Under the pieces are notes generated by a model, which was not told the DNA's origin, made no database searches, and worked only from the letters and a program-made list of their open reading frames with translations. DNA of 64,000 nt from Rhodospirillaceae bacterium (lineage in GTDB: Bacteria; Pseudomonadota; Alphaproteobacteria; Rhodospirillales; Rhodospirillaceae). Of the stretch, positions 34,873 through 43,844 are shown in pieces. The translations under genes were made by a program, and so were the position numbers. The stretch covers positions 62,001-126,000 of the forward strand of contig CANJRD010000003.1 in assembly GCA_947476695.1 (NCBI GenBank). The letters run 5' to 3'. The first letter of the stretch is position 1. Each line of letters opens with the position of its first letter.

Positions 34873-36405
34873 ATGAAAGTCTCGCCCCTGGACGCTGCGC
34901 TTAATCTGCTGCCGAAGCGCGCCGACTTCGAACAGGCCTATGACGCGGGCCGCGCGCAAGTCGTTTGGGCCGAGTTCCCGGCAGATACCGACACCCCGGT
35001 CTCGGTCATGCTGAAGCTCGGCCAGGAAAGGCGTTTCTGCACGTTGTTGGAATCCGTCGAAGGCGGCGCCGTCCGCGGACGCTATTCGTTCATCGCGCTC
35101 GCACCCGATCTCGTGTGGCGCTGCCATGGCAAGAGCGCCGAGATCTGCCGCGATGTCGGCGACGGCCCGCTTGCCTACGTACCCGAGACGACCGACACGA
35201 TGACGTCGCTGCGCGCGCTGGTCGCCGCATCGCGCATCCCCATGCCTGATCAGCTGCCGCCGATGGCCGCCGGCCTGATCGGCTACATGGGCTACGACAC
35301 GATCCGCCTGGTCGAGAACATCCCGGACACGAACCCCGATCCGCTCGGGATTCCCGACGGCATGTTCATGCGCCCGACGCTGACGGTCGTCTTCGACAAC
35401 GTCGCCGACATGATGACGGTCGTCACGCCGGTGTATCCGAAAGCCGGCCAGGATGCCGCCGGCGCATACTTCGAGGCGGAACGACGGATCGCGTCCATTC
35501 TCACCGCGCTAGAGCGGCCCCTGCCGCATCACGTGCCCGCCACCGCCGCACGCTTCGAGGAAGCTGTTTCGAACGTCGGGCGCGAGGGCTATCATGCGAT
35601 GGTCGCCAAGGCGAAGGAGTACATCCTCGCCGGCGACATCTTCCAGGTCGTGCCATCGCACCGCATGCGCGTGCCGTTCACGCTGCCGTCCTTCGCGCTG
35701 TATCGCGCGCTGCGCCGGCTGAACCCCTCGCCGTTCCTGTTCCACCTGAACCTCGACGGCTTCGCCATCGTCGGCTCGAGCCCCGAGATCCTGGTGCGTC
35801 TGCGCGAGGGCAAGGTGACGATCCGGCCCATCGCCGGGACGCGGCCGCGCGGCAAGACCAAGGCGCAGGACCAGGCGCTGGCCGCCGAGCTGCTGGCCGA
35901 CCCGAAGGAACTCTCCGAACACCTCATGCTGCTCGATCTCGGCCGCAATGACGTCGGACGCGTCTGCAAGCCCGGCACGGTCAAGGTCACCGAGCAGATG
36001 GTGATCGAGCGCTACAGCCACGTGATGCACATCGTCTCGAACGTCGAGGGCGAGATCGCCCCGCAATACGACGCGATGGATGCGCTGATGGCCGGATTCC
36101 CCGCCGGCACCGTCTCCGGCGCACCGAAAGTGCGTGCGATGGAGATCATCGACGAGTTGGAGAAAGAGCGCCGCAGCTTCTATGGCGGCGCCATCGGCTA
36201 TCTTTCCGCCAATGGCGACATGGACACCTGTATCGCGCTGCGCACCGGCGTCGTGAAGGACGGCCAGCTGATCGTGCAGGCCGGCGGCGGCGTGGTCGTC
36301 GATAGCGATCCCGAATCCGAGTGGCAGGAAACGCTCAACAAGGCCCGTGCCCTGGTGCGCGCCGCCGAGGAAGCCCTGAAGTTTTTCGCCGGCGGTAACC
36401 GCTAA
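34873..36405 (+). CDS. trpE: Anthranilate synthase component I
   Basis: Makes anthranilate from chorismate with ammonia supplied by TrpG, the first step of tryptophan synthesis. 510 residues. The N-terminal domain has LLES (58-61), the serine motif of tryptophan feedback inhibition. The chorismate-binding domain has FLFHLNLDGFAIVGSSPE, PIAGTRPRGKT, DLGRNDVGRV and AGGGVVVDSDPESEWQET. Only 32 bases separate it from ppiD, which leaves no room for a trp leader-peptide attenuator. Its partner trpG lies 3.2 kb downstream beyond an unrelated cassette. Confidence 0.97.
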   Translation: MKVSPLDAALNLLPKRADFEQAYDAGRAQVVWAEFPADTDTPVSVMLKLGQERRFCTLLESVEGGAVRGRYSFIALAPDLVWRCHGKSAEICRDVGDGPLAYVPETTDTMTSLRALVAASRIPMPDQLPPMAAGLIGYMGYDTIRLVENIPDTNPDPLGIPDGMFMRPTLTVVFDNVADMMTVVTPVYPKAGQDAAGAYFEAERRIASILTALERPLPHHVPATAARFEEAVSNVGREGYHAMVAKAKEYILAGDIFQVVPSHRMRVPFTLPSFALYRALRRLNPSPFLFHLNLDGFAIVGSSPEILVRLREGKVTIRPIAGTRPRGKTKAQDQALAAELLADPKELSEHLMLLDLGRNDVGRVCKPGTVKVTEQMVIERYSHVMHIVSNVEGEIAPQYDAMDALMAGFPAGTVSGAPKVRAMEIIDELEKERRSFYGGAIGYLSANGDMDTCIALRTGVVKDGQLIVQAGGGVVVDSDPESEWQETLNKARALVRAAEEALKFFAGGNR

Positions 36406-36445
36406 ATCCGCTTTGCCGATTTGTGCGATTTGGACGCACCTATCG

Positions 36446-36473
36446 AATAACCCTCGGCCAGCCTTAGGTTATT
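36446..36473 (+). terminator. Weak hairpin after trpE
   Basis: Arms AATAACC (36446-36452) and GGTTATT (36467-36473) around 14 bases, 41 bases after the trpE stop, preceded by a smaller GTGCG/CGCAC hairpin (36423-36439). The following sequence is TCGCG, not a U-run, so termination would be partial at best. Confidence 0.4.
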
Positions 36474-36499
36474 TCGCGTCGCACATTTGCGTATGATAA

Positions 36500-36540
36500 A
36501 GGCATGTGAAAGCCTACCAGTTACCCAGAGCCCCTGCTCT
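36500..36540 (+). promoter_or_regulatory. Two small stem-loops in the leader of the DUF3034 cassette
   Basis: AGGC-N8-GCCT (36500-36515) and AGAGC-CCCT-GCTCT (36527-36540) lie about 100-140 bases before the DUF3034 start, in the 236-base gap after trpE. The gap is less GC-rich than the coding regions. They do not match a riboswitch class I know. Their reality as RNA structures is untested. Confidence 0.3.
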
Positions 36541-36641
36541 ATCACAAGTGTATATCCATCCGCCGAAAACGAGAGAAAATCTCCTGTTGTGCCTGTAAAC
36601 AGCCAGATGAAATTCTACTCAAAGTGTCGCTGGCCGGATCG

Positions 36642-37535
36642 ATGTCGCAGTTCATATTCACAATCCTCCTGCTCCTGACGCAACCCGTCTGGGCGCAAGA
36701 TGATGAAGGCGCAAAACCACCGCCGCAGCAGCTTTTCGATCGCGGTCGATTGCTGGCCACCGGTGGTGTGTCGCAAGTGGAAGGTGCCGGCGGCGGCGGC
36801 CTGTCGACCTGGGCGCTGATCACGGGTTACGGCTCACGCGATGCCATCGGCGCCAATGCGCACTACACGTTCGTGGGGACGTCGGACTTCCACCTCAACA
36901 CCGGGGGCGTTGCGGTCGGGCTGTTCGACCGGGTGGAACTCTCCTACGCCCGCGTCGCTTTCAACACGCGTGACGCCGGCGCCAAGCTCGGCCTCGGCCG
37001 TGGGTTCACGTTCCATGAGAACGTCTATGGCGCGAAGCTGAAACTGTTCGGCGATGCGATCTTCGATCAGGATCGCTGGTGGCCGCAGGTCTCCATTGGC
37101 GTACAGCACAAGACCAACGACCGCGGCGCCATCATTCGCGCGATTGGCGGGAAGTCGGACAAGGGCACGGATTACTACATCTCGGCGTCGAAGATGTTTT
37201 TGTCGCCGGGCCTTTTAGTGAACGCGACGCTGCGTCAGACCAAGGCCAACCAATTCGGCATCCTTGGTTTCGGCGGCGACAAGAGCAATGCCTATCACAC
37301 GGAGTTCGAGGGCGCGGTCGCGCTGCTGCTCAGCAAGCGCTTTGCGATTGGCGCGGACTATCGGACCAAGCCCAGCAACCTGAGTTTCGCGCGCGAGCAA
37401 AACGCCTTCGACGTCTTCGCGGCGTTTTTCCTGAACAAGCATTTATCGGCGACGGTGGCCTATGTCGGACTGGGCGACATCGCGTTGCAGGGCCGTCAAA
37501 ACGGCGTCTACATCTCATTGCAGGCCGGTCTATGA
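36642..37535 (+). CDS. DUF3034-family exported beta-barrel-like protein
   Basis: 297 residues from the ATG at 36642, which begins a clean signal peptide (FIFTILLLLTQPVWAQ). A GTG at 36624 is less likely. The mature part alternates short polar and hydrophobic strands with Gly and aromatic residues (ITGYGSRDAIGANAHYTFV, YYISASKMFLSPGLLVNATLRQ, NKHLSATVAYVGLGDIAL) and closes with a strand ending in hydrophobic residues, consistent with an outer-membrane barrel. This fits DUF3034 as I remember it; function is unknown. Its stop overlaps the haemoglobin start (ATGA), so the two products are made together. First gene of the three-gene cassette. Confidence 0.75.
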   Translation: MSQFIFTILLLLTQPVWAQDDEGAKPPPQQLFDRGRLLATGGVSQVEGAGGGGLSTWALITGYGSRDAIGANAHYTFVGTSDFHLNTGGVAVGLFDRVELSYARVAFNTRDAGAKLGLGRGFTFHENVYGAKLKLFGDAIFDQDRWWPQVSIGVQHKTNDRGAIIRAIGGKSDKGTDYYISASKMFLSPGLLVNATLRQTKANQFGILGFGGDKSNAYHTEFEGAVALLLSKRFAIGADYRTKPSNLSFAREQNAFDVFAAFFLNKHLSATVAYVGLGDIALQGRQNGVYISLQAGL

Positions 37536-37954
37536 CCATGAAGCAAAACATCCTGGCGATCGCCGCACTCCTGTTCGCCACCCAAACGAACGCTGCGGAC
37601 GACAAACTGTATCGCGATCTCGGCGGCACCGAGAACATCGCCCGCTTCGTCCACACCGCCACCGAAGACTGGGTCAAGGATCCGGTCATCGGCTACACGT
37701 TCGACAACCTCAATCTCGAACGTTTCGAGAAGCGCCTCGTGGATCAGATCTGTGAGCTTGCCGGCGGTCCTTGCAAGTACACCGGCCGCAACATGTACCT
37801 CTCGCACAAGGGCCTGCACCTCAGCGAGACGGAGTTCTACCGGCTCTGCGAAGGCCTGCAGACGGCGATGGAGAATGCGCACGTCAGCTTCGGCGCTCAG
37901 AACCGCTTGCTGGTGATGCTGGCCCCCATGAAACGGGACGTAGTCGGTCGATGA
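37532..37954 (+). CDS. Group 1 truncated haemoglobin with signal peptide
   Basis: 140 residues: a signal peptide (about 1-21, cleavage after TNA), then a 2/2 globin (YRDLGGTENIARFV, FEKRLVDQICELAGGPCKYTGRNMYLSHKGLHLSETEF). The proximal haem ligand should be H92 in the SHKGL segment. By hand alignment to mycobacterial TrHbN the usual distal tyrosine at B10 is not present (Thr at that position), which would change oxygen and NO chemistry. Three cysteines (C74, C81, C106) occur in the mature part. Export to the periplasm sets it apart from the usual cytosolic NO-dioxygenase role. It overlaps both neighbours by four bases. Confidence 0.85.
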   Translation: MTMKQNILAIAALLFATQTNAADDKLYRDLGGTENIARFVHTATEDWVKDPVIGYTFDNLNLERFEKRLVDQICELAGGPCKYTGRNMYLSHKGLHLSETEFYRLCEGLQTAMENAHVSFGAQNRLLVMLAPMKRDVVGR

Positions 37955-38271
37955 AAGCCCTCATTCTCATTCCTGCAATCCTGATCGCATGGGCCGCGCA
38001 GTCGCCGGCCAAGGCCGAGGATCAACGCGTCTCACAGAAAGGACGCAAGTTCAACGTCAAGCAGATCACGGTGAAAAGCGGCGACACGATCCATTTCTCA
38101 AACGACGACGAGTTCATCCATCAGATCTATGTCGAGTCACAAAATTTCAAATTCGACTCAGCGGAATCCGAACCCGGCCATGTCATCGACCTGAAGATGA
38201 CACAGCCCGGCGACTACGAAGTTCGCTGTCATATCCACCCGAAGATGCTGCTGAACGTTCACGTGGATTGA
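37951..38271 (+). CDS. Small periplasmic cupredoxin (plastocyanin/pseudoazurin-like)
   Basis: 106 residues with a signal peptide (about 1-22, ending SPAKA). The mature domain of about 84 residues has type 1 copper ligands readable as H57 (FIHQIYV), then C93, H96 and M99 in CHIHPKM. It is the shortest end of the cupredoxin range and resembles proteins annotated as methylamine-utilisation plastocyanins, but no methylamine genes are present. It is last in the DUF3034-globin-cupredoxin unit with a four-base overlap, and is a plausible one-electron partner of the periplasmic globin. That partnership is inferred only from context. Confidence 0.85.
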   Translation: MKALILIPAILIAWAAQSPAKAEDQRVSQKGRKFNVKQITVKSGDTIHFSNDDEFIHQIYVESQNFKFDSAESEPGHVIDLKMTQPGDYEVRCHIHPKMLLNVHVD

Positions 38272-38321
38272 CGCGCCCTGCTGCGGTGCAAGACCGCGAT
38301 GCAATGCCGCTCTGTGCAGAG

Positions 38322-39380
38322 TTACTGCGCCTGCGCGGCCTGCGCCGATTTCAGCTGGCGCCGCTTGAGCACTTCCGTCACCGGCACCAACGCGATGCCG
38401 CGCGCTGCCAACGTGGACAACATCTCTTTCAGCGCCACAACCGTAGCCTCATGCGGATGGCCGATGGCAATCGCACTGCCCTTCGCCTTGGCGGTGGAAA
38501 TCGCACGTTCCATCTCGCTGCGGATCGCCGCCACGGTTTGCGTATTGTCGAGGAAGAAGTCGCGCTCGACTTCCGGCACGCCGGCGGCACGCGCCGCTGC
38601 GGTGCCGACACTGTCGGTGGTGGTTTTTGAATCCAGCCACAGCAGGCCGCGCGCTTTAAGCTCGCTCATCACGATGTCCATCCGCATGCGGTCGGACGTG
38701 AAGCGGCTGCCCATGTGGTTGTTGATGCCGACGTAGCCCGTCCAGCCATCGAGGCCGGAGGCGAGAGCCTTGCGGATCGCGTCCGCATCCATCGCGATGG
38801 TCAAGGCCTGCGGACCCGGATTTTCCTTCCGGTCGCGCGGTTCCATCGGCACGTGGGCCATCAACTCATGCCCGGCGGCGCTCGCCTGCTTCGCCAGGCC
38901 GGCGATATCGGGTGCGTAGGTCATCAGCGAAACCGTCAACGGACCCTGCAGCGCGATCATCTGAAGAGAGTGAGCCCGGTCCAGGCCCATGTCGTCGATG
39001 ACGATTGCCAGTGCTGGACGCGCGGACGGCACATCTGACGGCACCGCGTTTTCCAGCATCAGCGCGGGGGTCTTGGGCGTCGTCTCTTTCGTGACGGGCT
39101 CCACGGCCGGTTCAGCCGCGCGCGGTGCGGTGGGCGCCGGTTGGGGTGCCTGGTAGAACAAGGAAGGCGCGGAGGGCTCCTCCGCCGGCAAATGGATCAC
39201 CGGTCGCGGCGCGGCCCGATTGACCGTCGCCGGTCCCCGCGGGGGCGCCGGCGGGTCCGGCTGCATCATCAGGTCGATGCCAATGCCGCCGGCGATGCCC
39301 AACAGCACCAAAACCGCACAACCGGCTATGAGCGATGGGGCCGACAGGCCGAAAGCGACTTTCTTCTTCCTCGAATTCAT
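38322..39380 (-). CDS. Divergent polysaccharide deacetylase family protein (YibQ-like)
   Basis: 352 residues with an N-terminal membrane anchor (about 13-38), a long Pro/Ala-rich periplasmic linker (about 40-115), and a divergent NodB-type deacetylase fold: [45 protein letters not shown] and [12 protein letters not shown]. The Asp-Asp and His positions of the YibQ group are visible. The family is often encoded beside envC and a ctpA-like protease and is linked to cell-wall turnover; those genes are not here. It converges with the cupredoxin gene and is divergent from trpG. Confidence 0.85.
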   Translation of the reverse strand: MNSRKKKVAFGLSAPSLIAGCAVLVLLGIAGGIGIDLMMQPDPPAPPRGPATVNRAAPRPVIHLPAEEPSAPSLFYQAPQPAPTAPRAAEPAVEPVTKETTPKTPALMLENAVPSDVPSARPALAIVIDDMGLDRAHSLQMIALQGPLTVSLMTYAPDIAGLAKQASAAGHELMAHVPMEPRDRKENPGPQALTIAMDADAIRKALASGLDGWTGYVGINNHMGSRFTSDRMRMDIVMSELKARGLLWLDSKTTTDSVGTAAARAAGVPEVERDFFLDNTQTVAAIRSEMERAISTAKAKGSAIAIGHPHEATVVALKEMLSTLAARGIALVPVTEVLKRRQLKSAQAAQAQ

Positions 39381-39564
39381 ACGGTGTCCAAAGGCGCCGG
39401 TAGCGGCTGGCGCGGGGAAGGCCTATCTAGGCGTCGGGAGCCATATTCCGCAACAGATACAAACGTCTGATGAAGATGAAGGCTGCATCCGGGGCGGTTT
39501 CCTTGACGATCCGCCGGGTGGCGGGCATGTTGGCCCACGCTTGGCCTCACCAGCGAGACGAACC

Positions 39565-40188
39565 ATGTCCCGGCCGTACCTGCTGATCGATAACTACGAC
39601 AGTTTCACCTACAACTTGTGGCACTTCCTCAGCGAACTGGGCGCCGAGGTCGAGGTGCATCGCAACGACAAGATCACTGTCGACGATGTGCTGGCGCGCA
39701 AGCCGGCCGGCATCATTCTGTCGCCGGGACCCTGCGATCCCGACAAGGCGGGCATCTGCCTGCCCCTGATCGGTGCCGCCGCCGGCAAAGTGCCGTTGAT
39801 CGGCGTCTGCCTCGGCCACCAGGCCATCGGTCAGGCGTTCGGCGGCAAGGTCATCCGTGCGCCACAATGCATGCACGGCAAGATCAGTAAGATCAGCCAT
39901 ACCGGCCACGCCATGTTTGCCAACATCCCGACGGCGTTCAACGCCACGCGTTACCACTCGCTGATCGTCGAGCGTTCGTCCCTGCCCGCCGATCTTGAAA
40001 TCACCGCGACCACGGACGATGGCCTGATCATGGGTCTCGCCCACAAGAAACACGCGATCACCGGCGTGCAGTTCCACCCGGAAAGCATCGCCTCGCAGTT
40101 CGGTCACCGCATCCTGCGTAACTTCCTGGTCAGCACCGGGCTCGATGCGAAGCCGGAGCCGGTGTTTCATAAAGCCGCCGCGGAATGA
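39565..40188 (+). CDS. trpG: Anthranilate synthase component II (glutamine amidotransferase)
   Basis: Supplies ammonia from glutamine to TrpE. 207 residues from the ATG at 39565 ([18 protein letters not shown]). Class I amidotransferase triad: C82 in [12 protein letters not shown]171 and E173 in [21 protein letters not shown] is the oxyanion-side motif. Its stop overlaps trpD by four bases. The 184 bases upstream to the deacetylase gene must hold the trpGDC promoter, which I could not pin down. Confidence 0.97.
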   Translation: MSRPYLLIDNYDSFTYNLWHFLSELGAEVEVHRNDKITVDDVLARKPAGIILSPGPCDPDKAGICLPLIGAAAGKVPLIGVCLGHQAIGQAFGGKVIRAPQCMHGKISKISHTGHAMFANIPTAFNATRYHSLIVERSSLPADLEITATTDDGLIMGLAHKKHAITGVQFHPESIASQFGHRILRNFLVSTGLDAKPEPVFHKAAAE

Positions 40189-41240
40189 ATGAGCTAACCG
40201 CCGTTGCCGATCTCAAGCCGTTCCTTGCGAAAGTCGCTGGCGGCGAGAGCCTGACGGAGCGTGAGGCGCAGGACGCCTTCACCGTGATCATGAGCGGCGC
40301 GGCGACGCCCGCCCAGGCGGCTGCATTCCTGATGGCCTTGCGCGTGCGCGGCGAGACCATTGCCGAAATCACCGGCGCTGCGCACATCATGCGGGCGAAA
40401 GCCTTGCACGTGCACGCCCCGGAAGGTGCGATCGACACCTGCGGCACGGGCGGCGATGGCGCCAACACGCTGAACATCTCAACGGCCGTTGCGCTGGTCG
40501 TCGCAGCCTGCGGCATTCCGGTCGCGAAGCATGGCAATCGCGCGGCCTCAAGCAAATCAGGTACGGCCGATGTGTTGGCCGCGCTCGGCGTGAACATCGA
40601 GGCGGAGCCCGATGTGGTCGAGAAATGCCTGACGGAAACCAACATTGGATTCCTGTTCGCGCGACGCCATCACAGCGCCACCCGTCATGTCGGGTCGGTG
40701 CGCGAGGAACTGGGCGTGCGCACGATCTTCAACCTGCTCGGCCCCTTGTCGAATCCCGCCGGCGCGAAACGTCAATTGATGGGCGTGTACGCGGCGCAAT
40801 GGGTCGAACCGCTGGCGAACGTCCTGGGGCATCTGGGTTCCGAACGCGCCTGGGTCGTGCATGGCAGCGATGGTCTGGATGAGATCACCGTCACCGGCCC
40901 GACCAAGGTTGCATCGCTGGAACGCAACGGCAGCGGCTTCAAGGTTTCCACCTTCGAGGTCACGCCGGAAGACGCGGGCCTGAAACGCTCCAAGTCCGAA
41001 GACCTCAAAGGCGGCGAACCGGCGCACAATGCCGGGGCGATGAAGACGCTGTTGCACGGGCGCGGCGGCGCGTATCGGGACATCGTCGTGCTGAATGCCG
41101 CGGCTGCGCTGCTGGTTGCCGGTAAAGTCACCAACCTGAAAGACGGCGCGGAGATCGCCCTCGATGCGATCATGTCCGGCAAAGCCGCCAAGACGCTCGC
41201 GGCACTCGTGGCCGTCAGCAACGGAAAGCCCGCGCCATGA
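40185..41240 (+). CDS. trpD: Anthranilate phosphoribosyltransferase
   Basis: Joins anthranilate and phosphoribosyl pyrophosphate, the second step of tryptophan synthesis. 351 residues. The PRPP-binding [17 protein letters not shown], the [21 protein letters not shown] segment and the later [10 protein letters not shown] are all intact. It overlaps trpG and trpC by four bases each, so all three are translationally coupled. Confidence 0.97.
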   Translation: MNELTAVADLKPFLAKVAGGESLTEREAQDAFTVIMSGAATPAQAAAFLMALRVRGETIAEITGAAHIMRAKALHVHAPEGAIDTCGTGGDGANTLNISTAVALVVAACGIPVAKHGNRAASSKSGTADVLAALGVNIEAEPDVVEKCLTETNIGFLFARRHHSATRHVGSVREELGVRTIFNLLGPLSNPAGAKRQLMGVYAAQWVEPLANVLGHLGSERAWVVHGSDGLDEITVTGPTKVASLERNGSGFKVSTFEVTPEDAGLKRSKSEDLKGGEPAHNAGAMKTLLHGRGGAYRDIVVLNAAAALLVAGKVTNLKDGAEIALDAIMSGKAAKTLAALVAVSNGKPAP

Positions 41241-42040
41241 GCAACGTGCTCACGAAAATCGCCGAGCAAAAACGCGAGCGCGTGCGCGTGCGCAAGGAAG
41301 CGCAGTCGCTGAACGACGTCATGCGCGCGGCGAAGGAAGCGCCACCGGCGCGTGGCTTCGCCGCCGCACTCACCGCGAAAGCAGCGAACGGCTATGCCTT
41401 GATCGCGGAGATCAAGAAGGCATCTCCCTCGGCTGGCCTGATCCGCGCGGATTTCGATCCCGCCGCCCTCGCGCAAGCCTATGAGCGCGCGGGCGCGGCC
41501 TGTTTGTCCGTGTTGACGGAAGAGGACTCCTTCCAAGGCAGCGACGACCACTTGCGCGCCGCGCGCGCAGCAACGGCCCTGCCCGCCATTCGCAAGGACT
41601 TCATGCTCGAGCCCTATCAGGTCTTCGAAGCCCGCGCGATCGGCGCAGACTGCATCCTGCTCATCCTCGCCATGCTGGGGGATAGCCAGGCCGCGGACCT
41701 TGAGATGAGTGCGCGCGATGCCGGCCTGGATGTGCTGATCGAAGTCCACGACGAAGACGAACTTGAGCGCGCATTGAATCTGCAATCGCCGCTGATCGGC
41801 GTGAACAACCGCAATCTCAAGACGCTGGTGGTCGACTTGGCCGTCACCGAGCGCCTGGCGAAGCTGGTGCCCAGCGACCGTGTGCTCGTCTGCGAAAGCG
41901 GCCTGAAGACGTCGGCCGACCTGGCGCGCATGGCGCGCATCGGCGCCAAGCGATTCCTGATCGGCGAGTCATTGATGCGTCAATCGGATGTGGAAGCCGC
42001 CACCCGCAAGATTCTGACGCCGGAGCGCGCTCATGCCTAA
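41237..42040 (+). CDS. trpC: Indole-3-glycerol phosphate synthase
   Basis: Cyclises carboxyphenylaminodeoxyribulose phosphate to indole-3-glycerol phosphate. 267 residues, single-function TrpC with no fused TrpF. Motifs: [15 protein letters not shown] with the catalytic Lys, [36 protein letters not shown] and [11 protein letters not shown]. It overlaps moaC by eight bases. trpF, trpB and trpA are not in this window. Confidence 0.97.
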   Translation: MSNVLTKIAEQKRERVRVRKEAQSLNDVMRAAKEAPPARGFAAALTAKAANGYALIAEIKKASPSAGLIRADFDPAALAQAYERAGAACLSVLTEEDSFQGSDDHLRAARAATALPAIRKDFMLEPYQVFEARAIGADCILLILAMLGDSQAADLEMSARDAGLDVLIEVHDEDELERALNLQSPLIGVNNRNLKTLVVDLAVTERLAKLVPSDRVLVCESGLKTSADLARMARIGAKRFLIGESLMRQSDVEAATRKILTPERAHA

Positions 42041-42533
42041 GAAGGCCGCGAAGACCGGAAAGAAACTTACGCACTTCGACGCCGCCGGCAATGCGGTCAT
42101 GGTCGATGTCAGCGGTAAGGCCAGCACGGCGCGCGAAGCGATAGCCAAGGGCGCCGTCTTCATGGCGCCCGCGACCTTGAAGATGATCAAGCAGGGCGGC
42201 GTCAAAAAAGGCGACGTGCTCGCCGTCGCGCAGCTCGCCGGCATCATGGCCGCCAAACGCACGCCCGACATGGTCCCGCTGTGCCATCCGCTGGCGCTGT
42301 CGTCGGTGAAAGTCGAACTCAGCTGCGATGCCAAAACGAACGCCGTCAACATCACGGCGATCTGCAAAGTCACCGGCGCGACCGGCGTCGAGATGGAAGC
42401 ACTGACCGCGGTGAGCGCCGCGGCGCTGACCGTGTATGACATGTGCAAGGCCGTGGATCGCGGCATGCGCATCTCCGACATCCGGCTGGTGAAGAAGTCC
42501 GGCGGCAAGTCCGGCACCTTCGTCCAGGACTGA
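42033..42533 (+). CDS. moaC: Cyclic pyranopterin monophosphate synthase
   Basis: Completes cyclic pyranopterin monophosphate, the first stable intermediate of molybdenum cofactor. 166 residues: [38 protein letters not shown], the active-site region [10 protein letters not shown], and [23 protein letters not shown] with KAVDRGM. Physically fused into the trp operon by its overlap with trpC, and followed by moeA two bases after its stop. Confidence 0.96.
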   Translation: MPKKAAKTGKKLTHFDAAGNAVMVDVSGKASTAREAIAKGAVFMAPATLKMIKQGGVKKGDVLAVAQLAGIMAAKRTPDMVPLCHPLALSSVKVELSCDAKTNAVNITAICKVTGATGVEMEALTAVSAAALTVYDMCKAVDRGMRISDIRLVKKSGGKSGTFVQD

Positions 42534-42535
42534 CG

Positions 42536-43765
42536 ATGACTGAGAAGAAAGCGCCGCTGCTGCCCGTGACCGAAGCGCGACGCCTGATCGTCGCGCGCAT
42601 GCAGCCGCTGGATGTCGAGAACGTCGCCGTCGAAAGCGCCCTAGGTCGCGTGCTGGCGAGCCCCCTCGCCGCCAAAGTTTCGCATCCGCCCGCCGACGTT
42701 TCGGCAATGGACGGCTACGCCCTGCGCAGCGAAGACGCCGCGACGGTCCCGGTCACGCTGCGCCTTGTGGGAGAGGCCGCCGCCGGTCACCCCTGGGATG
42801 GCAAGGTAAACGCAGGCGAAGCCGTGCGCATTTTCACTGGCGCCTACATGCCCGCCGGGTCCGATGCGGTTGTCATTCAGGAAGACGCGTCCAGCGGCGT
42901 CGGCGAAGTCACGCTGAATGAGCCCGCACGCGCCGGCCGGCACGTGCGCCTTGCGGGCCTCGATTTCCGCGCCGGGACGACCGTGTTGCGCCCACCGCAT
43001 CGCCTGACCGTGCGTGACGTCGGCCTTGCCGCGGCGATGAACCATGCGACCGTGCCGGTCTATCGGCGGCCGCGCGTCGGCATCATCTCCACGGGCGATG
43101 AGATCGTCGCGCCGGGCAGCGACGTGACGCCGGGCCAACTGGTGTCCGCCAACGGCCCCAGCCTCGGCGCGTTCGTCACCGCGCATGGCGGGGAACCCAT
43201 CCACCTCGGGATTGCGCGCGACGACAGCGGCGCGTTGCGTGCGCTGATGGAGCGTGCCGGTGAGGTCGATCTGCTCGTCACTACCGGCGGCGTGTCCGTC
43301 GGCGACCATGATCTGGTGAAGCGTGTGCTCGGCGACATGGGCCTCGATCTCGCGTTTCACCGCATCGCCCTGCAGCCTGGCAAGCCGCTGCTGTTCGGGG
43401 CCGTGAAAAGCGGCGCCAAGGTCACGCCGATCATGGGTCTTCCGGGCAATCCCGTATCGACGATGATCTGCGCGGTGCTGTTCCTCGGCCCCGCCCTAGA
43501 AGCGCTGCAGGGCCTGCCTGGCGACCCGCCGCAACTGACGCCCGCGCGCCTGGGCACAACGCTCGATGCCACCGGACCCCGCGAGCATTACCTGCGCAGC
43601 CGGATCGCCCGCGCGCCCGACGGCACCCTGACCGTCTTCCCGTTTGAGGTGCAGGACAGCGCGATGATCGCTGCCTTGGCCGCCGCTGACGCCCTTCTCC
43701 TGCGTCCGCCGTTCGCGCCACCCGCCCAAGCCGGCGAGCAGGTTCACGTCGTTCTGCTCGACTGA
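42536..43765 (+). CDS. moeA: Molybdopterin molybdenumtransferase
   Basis: Inserts molybdate into adenylylated molybdopterin. 409 residues from the ATG at 42536. It shows the N-terminal PADVSAMDGYALR, IFTGAYMPAGSDAVV, the MoCF domain with IISTGDEIV and LLVTTGGVSVGDHDLVK, and IMGLPGNPVSTM, followed by the C-terminal barrel. Last gene before lexA and translated almost directly after moaC. Confidence 0.96.
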   Translation: MTEKKAPLLPVTEARRLIVARMQPLDVENVAVESALGRVLASPLAAKVSHPPADVSAMDGYALRSEDAATVPVTLRLVGEAAAGHPWDGKVNAGEAVRIFTGAYMPAGSDAVVIQEDASSGVGEVTLNEPARAGRHVRLAGLDFRAGTTVLRPPHRLTVRDVGLAAAMNHATVPVYRRPRVGIISTGDEIVAPGSDVTPGQLVSANGPSLGAFVTAHGGEPIHLGIARDDSGALRALMERAGEVDLLVTTGGVSVGDHDLVKRVLGDMGLDLAFHRIALQPGKPLLFGAVKSGAKVTPIMGLPGNPVSTMICAVLFLGPALEALQGLPGDPPQLTPARLGTTLDATGPREHYLRSRIARAPDGTLTVFPFEVQDSAMIAALAAADALLLRPPFAPPAQAGEQVHVVLLD

Positions 43766-43777
43766 AGCGCCGGCGCC

Positions 43778-43806
43778 TTGACGCCCCTAAAGAACTAAAG
43801 TAGAAC
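43778..43806 (+). promoter_or_regulatory. lexA promoter
   Basis: TTGACG (43778-43783) and TAGAAC (43801-43806) are separated by exactly 17 bases. The -10 hexamer lies inside the first SOS box, so bound LexA would block this promoter. Confidence 0.6.
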
Positions 43807-43821
43807 GTTCCTGCTTAGTTC
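43792..43821. promoter_or_regulatory. Two back-to-back SOS boxes at lexA
   Basis: GAAC-N7-GAAC (43792-43806, that is GTTC-N7-GTTC on the minus strand) is followed without a gap by GTTC-N7-GTTC (43807-43821). Both match the alphaproteobacterial LexA box exactly. They cover the -10 element and the expected transcription start, 23 bases before the lexA ATG. Strong autorepression is implied. Confidence 0.85.
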
Positions 43822-43844
43822 TATATCCCGGCGCGAGGTCTGCA

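Noticed and set aside
36480-36640. Possible c-di-GMP (GEMM) riboswitch upstream of DUF3034
   Set aside because: An AAAGCC-like string is present, but the conserved GEMM core and tetraloop receptor are not.
37951-38271. Methylamine utilisation cluster
   Set aside because: Only the cupredoxin resembles proteins so annotated; no methylamine dehydrogenase or mau genes present.
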